Counted from the first letter of the stretch, positions 7,620 to 17,669 are shown. The stretch: 64,000 bases of DNA from Sedimenticola selenatireducens (GCF_007625115.1 NZ_VMNH01000005.1:310001-374000), one strand, 5' to 3'. A program made the numbers and translations. Notes: generated from the letters alone by a model not told the origin.

Positions 7620-9589
7620 AGCACGCCGACAATATCAATACCCCCTTGTTGTATCGCCTTAGCTTCATAACGGCACTGGTGGTGGCACCCCATTTTCAGC
7701 GCCTGGATCTGAGTATCACGTTAGCCTTGCTGGCCGTCCTGACGCTGCGGTTAACTACACTCTATTTCACGCGCTGGAAACCCGGTCGGCTGCTGCTGTT
7801 TTTCGTCACGATCCTTTGCGCTGTTTTGATTTTTTCTGTTTACCCCTTGCTGATGGGGCTTGAAGCAAAAGTAGCCCTGCTGTCACTGATGCTCAGTCTT
7901 AAATTGATGGAGTGTCGTACACAGCGGGACCTGAAGATAGTTGTGTTTCTCGGCTACTTTACCTTGATCACCCATTTTCTGTTTGATCAAGAGATGCTAT
8001 TGGTCGGTTATATCTTTTTAATGGTCATTGCGCTGACCAGTCTGTTGGTCGAATCCAGTCGCTCATCGAAGGCGACGGGCTGGCGTTTTACTTCATTGCG
8101 TTATTCCGCGTCACTGTTGTTACAGGCGATGCCTATTATGCTGGTGCTGTTTTTCCTGTTTCCCCGGATCAGTGGCCCATTGTGGAATCTCGGAGTGGAT
8201 AACTCCACCGGCCGTACCGGGTTGAGTGACAGCATGACACCAGGCAGTATCAGTAATCTGATTCGTTCACGGGCGGTGGCCTTCCGGGTTGACTTCGACC
8301 AGGCGGCACCGCCACCCAGGCAACGCTATTGGCGTGGCCCAGTGCTCTGGCGCACCGATGGAAAACGCTGGACACGTGCAAAATTTTTACAGGCTGCACC
8401 GGTCACCTACCGCAGTTCAGCGCAACCTATACGTTATCAAGTGACCTTGGAGCCTTCGCCTAACGACTGGCTCTACGCACTCGACTTGCCGGAGACCCTG
8501 CCCCCGGAGGCGACGCTCCTCCCGGACTTCCAGATATTGGCTAAAGAGATTCGCAATCAACGTTACCGGTACGCCGCCACTTCACGACTGGCGTACCACA
8601 CCGGCCCACTCAATCAACGTGAACAACGCCTGGCCCTGCAGTTGCCAGACAATATCACCACCCGCATGGAAGAGTTGGTGAGACAGTGGCGTCTCGAGGC
8701 AAGCACTGATCGTGATCTGGTCAATCGGGCACTGCGCCATTTTCGGACAGAACCTTTCTATTACACCCTGACGCCACCCTTGTTGGGTGACAATCCAAGT
8801 GATCAATTTTTATTTGAGAGTCGCCGTGGCTTTTGTGAGCACTATGCCACCAGCTTTACTACCCTGATGCGCATCGCGGGTATTCCCTCCCGCGTAGTGA
8901 CCGGTTATCAGGGCGGTGAACTGAATCCCATTGGCAACTACCTGATTGTCAGGCAATCCGATGCCCATGCCTGGAGTGAGGTGTGGCTGGAGGAGAGTGG
9001 CTGGACACGGGTTGATCCTACCGCCGCCGTTGCTCCCGAACGCATTGAGCAGACGTTTGAGTTTGATCTGGAAGAGAACAGTGGTTTAGGTATCCCGGTG
9101 ATCTTCTCGGCAGGTGACTATGGCCTGTTTAAGAATTTAACCCGGCAATTCCGCCTCGGCGTTGATGCGGCCAACGCCTCATGGCATCGTTGGATTCTGG
9201 GCTACTCTAAAGAGCAGCAACAGAAGCTGATGCAGCAGTTCGGGCTGGAAAACCTCTCCGCGATGAAACTGGCTTTGGGTATGATACTGGCAACCGCGCT
9301 GCTGATACCCATATTGCTCTATCTGTTACGGCTACGCGGCGAGGTGAAACCCGATCCGGTGGTTAAAGATTACCAACGGTTTTGCAAACGGCTAAGCCGC
9401 ACAGGGATCAAACGCTTTCCCCACGAAGGCCCGAAGGACTTTGCCCAACGGGTGATGCGTAAGCGGCCCGATTTGAAACCATCGGTCAATGCCATCACCC
9501 AGCACTACATCAAACTGCGCTATGGTCGATCAGACGGCACGAAACTTCGCCAGCAGTTTCACCGACTGGTGAGACAGTTTCGTGCCTGA
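7616..9589 (+). CDS. TgpA-like transmembrane transglutaminase (DUF3488/transglutaminase)
   Basis: 657 aa. The N-terminal 190 residues hold about six hydrophobic helices (DUF3488), a periplasmic region follows, then a transglutaminase-like core with the triad Cys407 (GFCEHYATSF), His451 (DAHAWSEVW) and Asp467 (RVDPTAA). A further membrane helix near 555-575 precedes a basic C-terminal tail. Homologues such as Pseudomonas TgpA are periplasm-facing enzymes; substrates are unknown here. It is the last gene of the MoxR-DUF58 operon and overlaps DUF58 by 4 nt. Confidence 0.92.
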   Translation: MKHADNINTPLLYRLSFITALVVAPHFQRLDLSITLALLAVLTLRLTTLYFTRWKPGRLLLFFVTILCAVLIFSVYPLLMGLEAKVALLSLMLSLKLMECRTQRDLKIVVFLGYFTLITHFLFDQEMLLVGYIFLMVIALTSLLVESSRSSKATGWRFTSLRYSASLLLQAMPIMLVLFFLFPRISGPLWNLGVDNSTGRTGLSDSMTPGSISNLIRSRAVAFRVDFDQAAPPPRQRYWRGPVLWRTDGKRWTRAKFLQAAPVTYRSSAQPIRYQVTLEPSPNDWLYALDLPETLPPEATLLPDFQILAKEIRNQRYRYAATSRLAYHTGPLNQREQRLALQLPDNITTRMEELVRQWRLEASTDRDLVNRALRHFRTEPFYYTLTPPLLGDNPSDQFLFESRRGFCEHYATSFTTLMRIAGIPSRVVTGYQGGELNPIGNYLIVRQSDAHAWSEVWLEESGWTRVDPTAAVAPERIEQTFEFDLEENSGLGIPVIFSAGDYGLFKNLTRQFRLGVDAANASWHRWILGYSKEQQQKLMQQFGLENLSAMKLALGMILATALLIPILLYLLRLRGEVKPDPVVKDYQRFCKRLSRTGIKRFPHEGPKDFAQRVMRKRPDLKPSVNAITQHYIKLRYGRSDGTKLRQQFHRLVRQFRA

Positions 9590-9603
9590 GTGCCAACGGC
9601 TTC

Positions 9604-10182
9604 TTACCAGTTCTCCGCCAACAATTCAAAATGAGCTTGAGGGTGGAGACAGGCCGGACAGACATTGGGGGCCGCCTCGGCCTCATGCAGATAGCCACAA
9701 TTGCGACAGCGCCACACCATCTTGCCTTCACGTCTGAACACCTTGCCCGCCTCGAGATTGTCCGCCAGCATTTTATACTGCTTTCCGTGCTGCTTCTCGG
9801 CAATGCTGATGGCTTCAAAAGCGGCTGCCACCTGTTTGAATCCCTCTTCACGCGCTATCTTGGCAAAACCAGGATACATCTCAGTCCACTCATGCTCCTC
9901 ACCTGCTGCTGCCGCACGCAGATTCTCAAGTGTGGTTCCAATCATACCTGCAGGGAAGGTCTCGGTGATTTCAACCTCACCGCCTTCGAGAAAATTGAAG
10001 AATCGCTTAGCGTGCTCCTTCTCCTGATTGGCTGTCTCTTCAAAGATGGCGGCAATCTGCACCAGACCCTCTTTGCGCGCCGCACCGGCAAAATAGGTGT
10101 AACGATTCCTCGCCTGGGACTCTCCGGCAAAGGCAATCAGCAGATTCTTTTCTGTTTGTGAACCTCTAATACTTTTTTCCAC
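9604..10182 (-). CDS. Rubrerythrin
   Basis: 192 aa. The N-terminal ferritin-like four-helix domain carries the di-iron ligands in FAGESQARNRY and ETANQEKEHAKRF and, later, EAISIAEKQHGKQY. The C terminus is a rubredoxin-like site with WRCRNCGY and NVCPACLHPQ. Rubrerythrins reduce hydrogen peroxide in the cytoplasm of anaerobes and microaerophiles, suggesting a low-oxygen lifestyle. Translation starts with GTG at 10182 preceded by GGGAG at 7 nt. It faces the transglutaminase gene with a 14-nt gap. Confidence 0.96.
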   Translation of the reverse strand: MEKSIRGSQTEKNLLIAFAGESQARNRYTYFAGAARKEGLVQIAAIFEETANQEKEHAKRFFNFLEGGEVEITETFPAGMIGTTLENLRAAAAGEEHEWTEMYPGFAKIAREEGFKQVAAAFEAISIAEKQHGKQYKMLADNLEAGKVFRREGKMVWRCRNCGYLHEAEAAPNVCPACLHPQAHFELLAENW

Positions 10183-10229
10183 GGTACATCTCCCTTCAAA
10201 CCTTATAACACGTCTGGTTTATAGTACCG

Positions 10230-11144
10230 CTAAACGCTTTGCGAATACCACTTGGATAGATAAGTGGCTAATAAGATACCGAGGAAAATAGTGACCATGC
10301 CGATGACATGAAAAGGTCTGAACGCCTCCCCCAAAAACAACACCGCTAACAGGCTGGCGAAAACTGAAATCAGGTTGCAATAAAGTCCCGCTTGATTCGC
10401 CCCACCGATCAATACCGCCTTGTTCCAAAAGTAGTAGGAGAGGATGGAGGGAAAGATCCCCACATAGCCAAGGATCAACAGCGTATCAATGTTGAGACTA
10501 AGAGTCTCCCGCCCACTGGTATCCCAAAGATAAAAAGGCAAAATGCCGATAGTACCGAGGAAAATCAAAAACAGTAGTAAGCCCAGCTTATCCAACTCAG
10601 TGGGCAACTTCTTGACCAAAACCGAGTAGAGTGCAAAACCGAATACCGCAGTAAGCATCAACAGATCACCGGGATTGAGTTGGAGGCCAAACAGCACCTG
10701 CAACTCTCCCCGGGAAACCACCACACCGACCCCGATCAATGCCAACAACATACCCAGTTTTTGTAGCCCGTTCGCACGTTCCTGCCCAAACAACCAGGTA
10801 AGAAGAAATACACTCAGTGGCATGGTCGCACTTACGACACCGACATTGATGGCGCTGGTCCACTGCAGGGCTAAATATTGAAATGAGTTGTAGAGCGAAA
10901 CACTCAATAAGGCCAGAAGAGTGAGTAGCGCGATATGCCTTCGGTAATAAGCCAGATCCCGCAGACAGGCGCGCCAGGCAAAGGGCAATAATATGACAAA
11001 GGCCAGCACCCATCGCCAGAAGGAGAGCTCAATACCCGACATGAAGTTAAGGGCATACTTACCGACCACGGCATTGCCGCCCCAGAACAGGGTGGTCAAT
11101 ATCAGCAGTATCGCAGGCCGTTCAAGCGGTCCTGTCGTGCTCAA
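10230..11144 (-). CDS. EamA/DMT-family transporter
   Basis: 304 aa with ten predicted membrane helices in two EamA repeats (TLFWGGNAVVGKYAL near residue 16; the second begins near 155 with LLMLTAVFGFALYSVLVKKL). Family members export amino acids or metabolites. The gene starts with TTG at 11144 inside TTGA, overlapping the dehydrogenase stop by 4 nt, so the two are translationally coupled and may act on related compounds. Substrate unknown. Confidence 0.88.
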   Translation of the reverse strand: MSTTGPLERPAILLILTTLFWGGNAVVGKYALNFMSGIELSFWRWVLAFVILLPFAWRACLRDLAYYRRHIALLTLLALLSVSLYNSFQYLALQWTSAINVGVVSATMPLSVFLLTWLFGQERANGLQKLGMLLALIGVGVVVSRGELQVLFGLQLNPGDLLMLTAVFGFALYSVLVKKLPTELDKLGLLLFLIFLGTIGILPFYLWDTSGRETLSLNIDTLLILGYVGIFPSILSYYFWNKAVLIGGANQAGLYCNLISVFASLLAVLFLGEAFRPFHVIGMVTIFLGILLATYLSKWYSQSV

Positions 11145-12250
11145 TGGGTTAGTGACTCAAAGTCAGCCACACTCACATCAATTAATGCCGAGGCCTGTAT
11201 GTGGTCGGGCATTGTCGCCACGCAATCATTGATCACCTGAGTCGCATCTGCACCGAAAGCGCCGTGTTCGGTCATGAACTGATCCAGCGCCGCACTCTGC
11301 CCTCGGATCATCTCCCGCACAACGGAATGGGTGCCTAACGTTTCACCGGGGTAGCGTTTTAAGAGGTAAGCGAAGACAAAGGCCATATTGGTCATACCTT
11401 GAATCGAGATCCTGGCAAGACCCGCGGCAACCGCCAAACGTGCCGCATAGATGGCATCGATCACGGCATGATGAATGCTGAAGCCCTGATCCCAGCAGTC
11501 ATGCACAATCCCTTTGCTCAGTCCCACTTCCCACTGTCGGGTACCGCCCGCGCCCCCATTAAGAAAACTGAGGTAGTCCGATTGTGCCTCACCCCCCAGT
11601 TTACCCTGATTAAAACAGTCCGCATGGATAGCCGCCGCCGTGGCGATCCCATTCAGGCCATTGAACACCATGTGATGGCCAATCAATTTTGTAACGGCAC
11701 CCGCGGAGGGGGAGGGACCAAAATATTTTGGATGCCCTAGTCTTTGCAGCATTGGCAACAGACGCTGGTAGATTGGCTCATCACCGCTGGCCAAGATCAA
11801 CATCCCTTTCGGATCAGCACCGCCCAACTGGGCACCCAAAGGACCACCGGTCAAGGGATAGTTGATGTAATCAACGTGTTGGCCGGTACAGAATTGAAAT
11901 GCCGCCTCCGCAAAATCCGGGCTCACCGTTGAGAGATGCAGGATAAAAGAACGCTTTGTTGAAACCGCCTTTAAACGTTGGGTCAGTTCACTGATAATCT
12001 GGATGTCATCTCCATTCTTCCCGGCACAGACCACCACACCATCCAGATCGCCCTGACCTACCAACGCATCAAGCGACGGGACCAGTTCAGCACCATGGGT
12101 TTTCCAATCTGCACGGTATTGATCCCGGCTACCACCCCGTGTTCCCCGATCCTGAACACGCAGCACTTTAGCCGTTCCCCCTTGATTCAGGTGGGTAGCC
12201 GCAGGCCCTGCCATCATGCCCAAGCCACCTACATAAGCCAGTTTCAACAT
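11141..12250 (-). CDS. NAD(P)-dependent beta-hydroxyacid dehydrogenase-like protein
   Basis: 369 aa. The N-terminal GGLGMMAGPAATHL is a Rossmann dinucleotide loop of the 6-phosphogluconate/3-hydroxyisobutyrate dehydrogenase type. YPLTGGPLG stands at the substrate-binding DxPVSGG position, and GAVTKLIGHH supplies the catalytic-type lysine, although the usual following Asn pair is replaced by His-His. It is about 70 residues longer than typical members, with an inserted linker after the first strand (DRGTRGGSRDQYRAD). Coupled to the downstream exporter. Substrate is not predictable from sequence. Confidence 0.78.
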   Translation of the reverse strand: MLKLAYVGGLGMMAGPAATHLNQGGTAKVLRVQDRGTRGGSRDQYRADWKTHGAELVPSLDALVGQGDLDGVVVCAGKNGDDIQIISELTQRLKAVSTKRSFILHLSTVSPDFAEAAFQFCTGQHVDYINYPLTGGPLGAQLGGADPKGMLILASGDEPIYQRLLPMLQRLGHPKYFGPSPSAGAVTKLIGHHMVFNGLNGIATAAAIHADCFNQGKLGGEAQSDYLSFLNGGAGGTRQWEVGLSKGIVHDCWDQGFSIHHAVIDAIYAARLAVAAGLARISIQGMTNMAFVFAYLLKRYPGETLGTHSVVREMIRGQSAALDQFMTEHGAFGADATQVINDCVATMPDHIQASALIDVSVADFESLTH

Positions 12251-12423
12251 ACCTTTTTCCTAATCACTGAAGCGTCTTTAAAAATCGCATCTTAGCAGAA
12301 CTGGGCAGCGAATATCCGATACAGATAGGGTGGGTTTTGATAAGTTTGCAATTGCTGGGGAATCACCGATAGAGTGGGGTGTCATAACCCGGAACGAGAT
12401 TATCCAGGTAGGGAATAGGATAC

Positions 12424-13278
12424 ATGAACAAGCCGTTAAAGTGGTTGCTGTTAGGATTACTGCTAATGGGTCTGATAGGTTGTGCCTGGAAAACCTGGGA
12501 ACAGGCCACGGCCTATGAACATCAAACACTACAGATTATCCAACAACTTCAGGCCGATACTCAACTGGAAAACAGTGGCAGGCAATTGCTTGAGGCGCTC
12601 AGCTTCGGCCTTTATGACGGCTATTCAAAACAACTCGACAGCCTAAACCAACAGAAGGCGTTACAGGCCGCTTATAAAACCTCTGTCGATCAGTTAACCG
12701 GGCTGTTTTTACTCCTATCCGCAAGCTTCATGCTCTTCGCTTGGCTGCTGGGACAACGGAAGGTGGGGGAATTGGGTTACGCCATGTTAACCATCGCCGT
12801 TATTGCTTTAGTTGTCGGGTTGACCACGCCGATCCTTTCCGTTGAAGCGAGCAAAGATCTACCCGTACTGGGGGATACGGTACTGCAGTTTCAATCGAAA
12901 GGTATCTTGACCACTATCACCGGGCTTTGGGAGCATGGCAACCAGTGGCTGGCACTGCTGCTGCTGCTGTTCAGTGTGTTGCTGCCGTTGTTGAAAACGG
13001 CTGTCGCCTGGTTGACCCTATTCAGCCGAACCCACCATATCTCCCTGCGTGGCCTTCATCTCAGCCGGCATTTGGGGAAATGGTCCATGGCGGATGTCTT
13101 CGTAGTAGCGATTCTGGTGGTGTTCTTTTCCAGCAATGAAGGTGGCCTGACGCAGGCGGAAGTACAGGCAGGGCTCTGGTTTTTTGCACTCTATGTACTA
13201 CTTTCGCTGCTTGGTTCCCAGTTGATATCCCGAGCACTCAAGCATCTACCGAAAAAGGACTCTCCCTCAGTGGAATGA
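12424..13278 (+). CDS. PqiA-like membrane protein (paraquat-inducible protein A domain)
   Basis: 284 aa. The core LGKWSMADVFVVAIL (about residues 217-231) is the hallmark of the PqiA domain, with further helices near 93-110, 117-137, 177-198 and 245-265. The N terminus is a signal-like helix ending in LIGC at residue 20, which matches a lipobox, followed by a roughly 65-residue polar region. The CxxC zinc motifs and second repeat of E. coli PqiA are absent, and no MCE-protein gene (PqiB) is adjacent. PqiA proteins are tied to envelope lipid transport; the role here is inferred from family. Confidence 0.82.
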   Translation: MNKPLKWLLLGLLLMGLIGCAWKTWEQATAYEHQTLQIIQQLQADTQLENSGRQLLEALSFGLYDGYSKQLDSLNQQKALQAAYKTSVDQLTGLFLLLSASFMLFAWLLGQRKVGELGYAMLTIAVIALVVGLTTPILSVEASKDLPVLGDTVLQFQSKGILTTITGLWEHGNQWLALLLLLFSVLLPLLKTAVAWLTLFSRTHHISLRGLHLSRHLGKWSMADVFVVAILVVFFSSNEGGLTQAEVQAGLWFFALYVLLSLLGSQLISRALKHLPKKDSPSVE

Positions 13279-13836
13279 GAGCATCTTTGCCTTGGTGAGT
13301 AACAGCTCCCAAGTCATCTCATAACTGGGCGGAACCACTTGTTTGCGGCGCTGTTTAGGCAGGTCACTCAGCAGGCAAGCACCTTCCGGCTTATCTTTGG
13401 GAAAGGTGCAATCACCCGCAAATAGCACAATACCGCTCACTGGAATGTTTGGAACCAGCGATTTGACCGTGGCCGTGAGCAGGTGGATTTCGTGGAGCGG
13501 GTTGGTGAACCGGTTCGATGCACCCCTGAGTACTTGCGTCCACTGGTCGGTATCCTTACCCCCGAAGATATTGCCATCAAACCAGTTGACCACGACCAGA
13601 AGAACGCCCTTGTGTGTCAACACAACAAAGTCTGCCGCCACCACACCATCGAGGCCATCAGGCACCATCAACCCTTGATGGACCTTTGGCCCCAACCGCT
13701 TAACCGCCCGGCGAATCTGGTACTGTTTCAGCGAGGCGCTGGCATTTTTACGGAGTACAAAACCAAGCAATAAGATGGCTATCACCGCAATAGCAATGAC
13801 CAACCAAAGGGTTTGTTCGGGTGTCAGAGAAAACAT
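13267..13836 (-). CDS. Membrane-anchored NERD-domain protein, active site degenerate
   Basis: 189 aa. An N-terminal membrane helix (residues 8-26) precedes a nuclease-related (NERD) fold: ADFVVLTHKGVLLVVVNWFDG then DTDQWTQ. NERD nucleases carry E-x-K at the strand that here reads VVVNW, so the Glu and Lys are lost while the earlier Asp is kept. It probably does not cut nucleic acid. The start at 13836 (ATG) is the first ATG; a TTG at 13851 is possible. The 3' end overlaps the convergent PqiA-like gene by 12 nt. Confidence 0.7.
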   Translation of the reverse strand: MFSLTPEQTLWLVIAIAVIAILLLGFVLRKNASASLKQYQIRRAVKRLGPKVHQGLMVPDGLDGVVAADFVVLTHKGVLLVVVNWFDGNIFGGKDTDQWTQVLRGASNRFTNPLHEIHLLTATVKSLVPNIPVSGIVLFAGDCTFPKDKPEGACLLSDLPKQRRKQVVPPSYEMTWELLLTKAKMLSFH

Positions 13837-13867
13837 GGGGAAGTAAAACAATCCGTCCGGGATACTT

Positions 13868-13928
13868 CAGACCGAACATCCGGTCTGACAAAAAGATTCA
13901 ACAGATGCGGAGTTTGGCGAACTCCATC
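13868..13928. other. Two inverted repeats between mnmE and the NERD gene
   Basis: CAGACCG (13868-13874) pairs with CGGTCTG (13881-13887), and GGAGTT (13909-13914) pairs with AACTCC (13920-13925), the latter extended by GAT/ATC. Neither has a clear T-tract in the direction of mnmE transcription, so they could be operators or a weak terminator. Confidence 0.35.
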
Positions 13929-13991
13929 GGTCAGGACAACCTTTTTTTAGTCTTTCTGAAAACCAGCACTCAACATGCCTGTCGCCTCGAC

Positions 13992-15374
13992 TTATTTGCC
14001 AATACAAAAACTACTGAAGATCTGGCCCAGAAGATCATCGGCGGTAAACTCACCGGTGATCTCACTCAGTGCCTGTTGGGCCTGACGCAAATCCTCTGCC
14101 AAAAGCTCACCTGATCCTTGCCCTTCTAATGCGGTCTTACCCGTAAGTAGGTGCTCACTAGCACGCTTGATTGCATCCAAGTGTCGGCGACGGGCAATGA
14201 ACTCTCCTTCCTGTTCGGAACTAAAGCCCATGCATTGCTTCAGGTGCTCTCTGAGTAAATTGATGCCGCTTCCGCTCTTGGCGGAGAGGGCAATCTCCGT
14301 ACCGCTCGCGGTTTCACTTTTTTTGGGTAAACCACCGCTCTGGTCGATCTTGTTGCGCACAAAAGTGATAGGGATTTCCGCAGGCAGCAGGGTAGGATCA
14401 TAGGCGCTGTGCTGCGGATCCAAGTGATCATCGAAAATCCACAGGATCCGATCGGCCTTGGCGATCTCGGCCTTGGCACGCCGGATGCCCTCCTGTTCTA
14501 CCTGATCCAGACTCTCACGCAAGCCGGCCGTATCGATCAGGTGCAGGGGCATACCATCAATCTGAATCTGCTCGCGCAGCAGATCCCGCGTCGTACCCGG
14601 AATATCTGTCACAATGGCAGACTCCCGCCCTGCTAAGGCATTCAACAGGCTCGACTTGCCGGCATTCGGCAGTCCCGCAATCACCAGCGTCATACCATCC
14701 CGCATCAAGCGACCCAGTTGAGCACTCTTCTCCACATCCTCAACCGCCAGGATAATCTCTGCCAGATCTCCGCTCACCTTGCCATCCGATAGAAAATCGA
14801 TCTCCTCTTCGGGAAAATCAATGGCGGCCTCTACATACATACGCAGTAGAATCAGCTGTTCAACCAGCCTGTGAATCCGTTTAGAAAATTCTCCCTCCAG
14901 GGAACGCACGGCAAGACGCGCGGCCGTAGCTGTACCACTCTCAATCAGATCAGCAATCGCCTCAGCCTGGGCCAGATCGAGTTTGCCATTGAGGAAGGCG
15001 CGTTGACTGAACTCACCCGGATGGGCCAGGCGCACACCGCAATTCAAAACCTGCTGCAGGAGTAGATCCAGCACAACAGGGCCACCATGACCCTGCAGCT
15101 CCAGAACATCCTCGCCCGTAAAAGAGTGGGGGCCGGGGAAAAACAGGACTAAACCTTCGTCCAGAACTTGCCCCTCCCCATCACGGAAACGGGAAAACTG
15201 AGCATAGCGGGGTTTGGGTGTTTTGCCGGTAATGCGCTCGGCTACGTGCGTAGCCAATTTACCAGAGATCCGGATAACGCCGATCCCGCCCATTCCGGGC
15301 GGGGTGGCGATAGCCGCTATCGTCTCCTGTGAATCCACAGGGTCACTCGACGCATCAGGCCTTAGCGGCGGCAT
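13992..15374 (-). CDS. mnmE: tRNA uridine-5-carboxymethylaminomethyl modification GTPase MnmE
   Basis: 460 aa. N-terminal folate-binding domain ([20 protein letters not shown]), helical domain, and inserted G domain with [14 protein letters not shown] (G1), DIPGTTRD (G2), DTAGLRE (G3) and NKID (G4). The protein ends in FCIGK, the canonical catalytic C terminus with the essential Cys. With MnmG it modifies U34 of certain tRNAs. It follows yidC, which it overlaps by 20 nt, in the rpmH-rnpA-yidC-mnmE order. Confidence 0.98.
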   Translation of the reverse strand: MPPLRPDASSDPVDSQETIAAIATPPGMGGIGVIRISGKLATHVAERITGKTPKPRYAQFSRFRDGEGQVLDEGLVLFFPGPHSFTGEDVLELQGHGGPVVLDLLLQQVLNCGVRLAHPGEFSQRAFLNGKLDLAQAEAIADLIESGTATAARLAVRSLEGEFSKRIHRLVEQLILLRMYVEAAIDFPEEEIDFLSDGKVSGDLAEIILAVEDVEKSAQLGRLMRDGMTLVIAGLPNAGKSSLLNALAGRESAIVTDIPGTTRDLLREQIQIDGMPLHLIDTAGLRESLDQVEQEGIRRAKAEIAKADRILWIFDDHLDPQHSAYDPTLLPAEIPITFVRNKIDQSGGLPKKSETASGTEIALSAKSGSGINLLREHLKQCMGFSSEQEGEFIARRRHLDAIKRASEHLLTGKTALEGQGSGELLAEDLRQAQQALSEITGEFTADDLLGQIFSSFCIGK

Positions 15375-17043
15375 TCTCTATCTGGCGGGTGATATACCAC
15401 TGCTGGGCAATGGAGAGGATATTATTGGTCACCCAGTAGAGTACCAAACCCGAGGGGAAGAAGGCGAAGAACACCGTAAACACAAACGGCAAGGCCATCA
15501 TGATCTTGGCCTGCATCGGATCGGGTGGTGCCGGATTAAGCTTCTGCTGAATGAACATGGAGATACCCATGATCAAGGGCAATACGAAGAACGGATCTTT
15601 AGTGGCCAGATCTTCAATCCAGAAGATAAACGGCGCTTGGCGCATCTCGACACTTTCCAACAATACCCAGTAGAGCGAAATAAATACCGGTATCTGTACC
15701 AAAATAGGTAGGCAGCCACCCAGTGGATTGATTTTCTCTTTCTTATACAACTCCATCATGGCTGCATTCAGACGGGTTTTATCTTCGCCAAAACGCTCTT
15801 TCAATGCCTGAATGCGCGGGGTCATCCTCCGCATATTAGCCATCGATTTATAGCTCGCCTCGGACAGTTTGTAGAAGACCAGCTTGATCATCAGGGTTAG
15901 TAGAATAATCGACCAACCCCAGTTACTCACCACAGACTGAATCTGCTTGAGCAACCAGAATATCGGCTGTGCAATGACGGTCAACCAGCCGTAATCAACA
16001 CTCAGATCCAGCCCTTTAGAGATGGCCTTCAACTCATCCTGAAGCTTTGGGCTGGCGACAAAGCCCGTGGTGAAGGTTTGAGCAGAACCATTAGCGATGG
16101 TAACTGAAGGGGTGTAAGCACCCAATACATAACGATTGCCAGGCAGTACGTTAGTGTAGAAGGTTCCTTGCTGATCTTCAGGTGGAATCCACGCACCCAG
16201 GAAGTAATGCTGCAGCATGGCGATCCAACCACCTTTGACGGGTCGTTCTAACTTGGCCTCTTCCATATCTTCAAAGTCGATCTTTTCGTATTTGTTCTCT
16301 TCGCTGTAGATCGCACCACCGGTATAGGTGTAGATCAGTTTCGATGAGGCACTCTCATTTGCAGGAGGGGTACGCATCAATTGACGGTATTCACGACCTA
16401 CCCAAGGCTTATCGGAACCATTTTCAATAATGTGCTGGACCGTCACCAGATAACTGCCACGCTGATAAGTGAAACGCTTGGTTACCTTTACACCATCAGG
16501 ACTGGTCCAGAAGAGATCAACCTGTAATTGTTCTGCCCCCTCTGCCATCTCAAAGTGGGTACCACTGGCCTGATACGGGGTCTCATGGCTGGGCGCATGA
16601 CTCCCTTCACCACCAATCAGTCCTGACTGGGCTATAAACAGGTCCGGTACTTCCGGTTTCATCAATTGAAAACTGTTTACCTTGTCACCCAGACTTGCGG
16701 GGTAGTCATTCAGAAATACTGTCCGGATATTACCGCCCACAGTACCAATTTCCATACTGTAGAGATCGGTCTTGACCGATACTGATGGGACAGAGAGCTG
16801 TTGTTGCGGGCTGGACTGGGGAACCGCAGAGGTCGAGGATATAACCGGTACGGACGTCGGTGCACCAGTGGAACCGGGGACAGAAGCGGAAGGAATAGCA
16901 CTCTGTGCATTACTGTTTTCCGCAGGCTGCGCCGTAGTCGCCGTTAGCTGAGGTTTAGGTCCATAGTCCTCTTCCCACGCCTGCCAGATCATCATCAAAA
17001 TGAAGGCCAATGAAAAAAACAGTATCAGGCGAAGGTTATCCAT
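15355..17043 (-). CDS. yidC: Membrane protein insertase YidC
   Basis: 562 aa. An N-terminal membrane helix, a Ser/Thr/Pro-rich linker (about residues 35-90), the large periplasmic beta domain of Gram-negative YidC, then the conserved five-helix core with [20 protein letters not shown] and the hydrophilic groove region. It inserts and folds inner-membrane proteins. The start at 17043 is preceded by GAGAG; four upstream codons to 17055 lack a site. yidD, usually between rnpA and yidC, is absent: only 97 nt separate the two. Confidence 0.98.
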   Translation of the reverse strand: MDNLRLILFFSLAFILMMIWQAWEEDYGPKPQLTATTAQPAENSNAQSAIPSASVPGSTGAPTSVPVISSTSAVPQSSPQQQLSVPSVSVKTDLYSMEIGTVGGNIRTVFLNDYPASLGDKVNSFQLMKPEVPDLFIAQSGLIGGEGSHAPSHETPYQASGTHFEMAEGAEQLQVDLFWTSPDGVKVTKRFTYQRGSYLVTVQHIIENGSDKPWVGREYRQLMRTPPANESASSKLIYTYTGGAIYSEENKYEKIDFEDMEEAKLERPVKGGWIAMLQHYFLGAWIPPEDQQGTFYTNVLPGNRYVLGAYTPSVTIANGSAQTFTTGFVASPKLQDELKAISKGLDLSVDYGWLTVIAQPIFWLLKQIQSVVSNWGWSIILLTLMIKLVFYKLSEASYKSMANMRRMTPRIQALKERFGEDKTRLNAAMMELYKKEKINPLGGCLPILVQIPVFISLYWVLLESVEMRQAPFIFWIEDLATKDPFFVLPLIMGISMFIQQKLNPAPPDPMQAKIMMALPFVFTVFFAFFPSGLVLYWVTNNILSIAQQWYITRQIENAAAKA

Positions 17044-17140
17044 GGATTCTCTCAAACTCGGATGTCGAAAATGATCTCTGCCGTTGTGGCAAAAGCAGCA
17101 TTATGAACTGAAAAAGCAGTTAAGCGGAGTTTTTTTGATC

Positions 17141-17512
17141 TCAACCACTGTTGGCTGGCAGTGCTTGAATCGCACGCGTCCAGTGTTTGTCGAGAGAGTG
17201 GCGCAGCTGTTGTTTATCATCCAACTTAACGCCGCGTCCGCACAATACTACAACATCCAGTCCAGCTAACTCCTGCTGCCTGAGCCGAAAACTCTCTCTG
17301 ACAACCCGCTTAACCAGATTTCTGTCAACGGCCCGCTTCAGGATTTTTTTTGCTATTGCTGTGCCCAGACGGGCAGTGGCCTTACCATTCGCCAGAAAGA
17401 GCACAGTAAAGTTTCGATCAGATGATCTGCTGGACTTTTGGAAGACCCGCTTGAAATCTGCAGGTTTTAACAACCGCAGATCTCGACCAAAACTTGCCTG
17501 ACTATGGGGCAA
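17141..17512 (-). CDS. rnpA: Ribonuclease P protein component
   Basis: 123 aa, basic. LRLLKPADFKRVFQ and RVVRESFRLRQQEL match the RNase P protein subunit, which binds the catalytic RNA and pre-tRNA leader. In the RNR motif the second Arg is Leu (VDRNLVKR). No ATG or GTG lies between the upstream in-frame stop and the domain, so translation probably begins at TTG 17512, 22 nt after the rpmH stop; no strong ribosome site is visible and coupling to rpmH is likely. Confidence 0.95.
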   Translation of the reverse strand: MPHSQASFGRDLRLLKPADFKRVFQKSSRSSDRNFTVLFLANGKATARLGTAIAKKILKRAVDRNLVKRVVRESFRLRQQELAGLDVVVLCGRGVKLDDKQQLRHSLDKHWTRAIQALPANSG

Positions 17513-17534
17513 AGCTGATCGAAGGAAGTTTTAT

Positions 17535-17669
17535 TTAGAGTCCGAGACGCTCACGGCCCTTAGCACGACGTGCGCTGATGACCTTACGACCGTTACGTGT
17601 CGCCATACGAGCACGGAAGCCGTGGGTACGTGCACGCTTCAGATTGCTGGGTTGAAAGGTTCTTTTCAT
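17535..17669 (-). CDS. rpmH: 50S ribosomal protein L34
   Basis: 44 aa, [18 protein letters not shown] onwards to KGRERLGL, the complete highly basic L34 of the large ribosomal subunit. It is the first gene of the leftward rpmH-rnpA-yidC-mnmE transcript and is divergent from dnaA. Confidence 0.97.
   Translation of the reverse strand: MKRTFQPSNLKRARTHGFRARMATRNGRKVISARRAKGRERLGL

Noticed and set aside
17043-17141. yidD between rnpA and yidC
   Set aside because: The 97-nt gap is too short for the gene and holds no matching frame.
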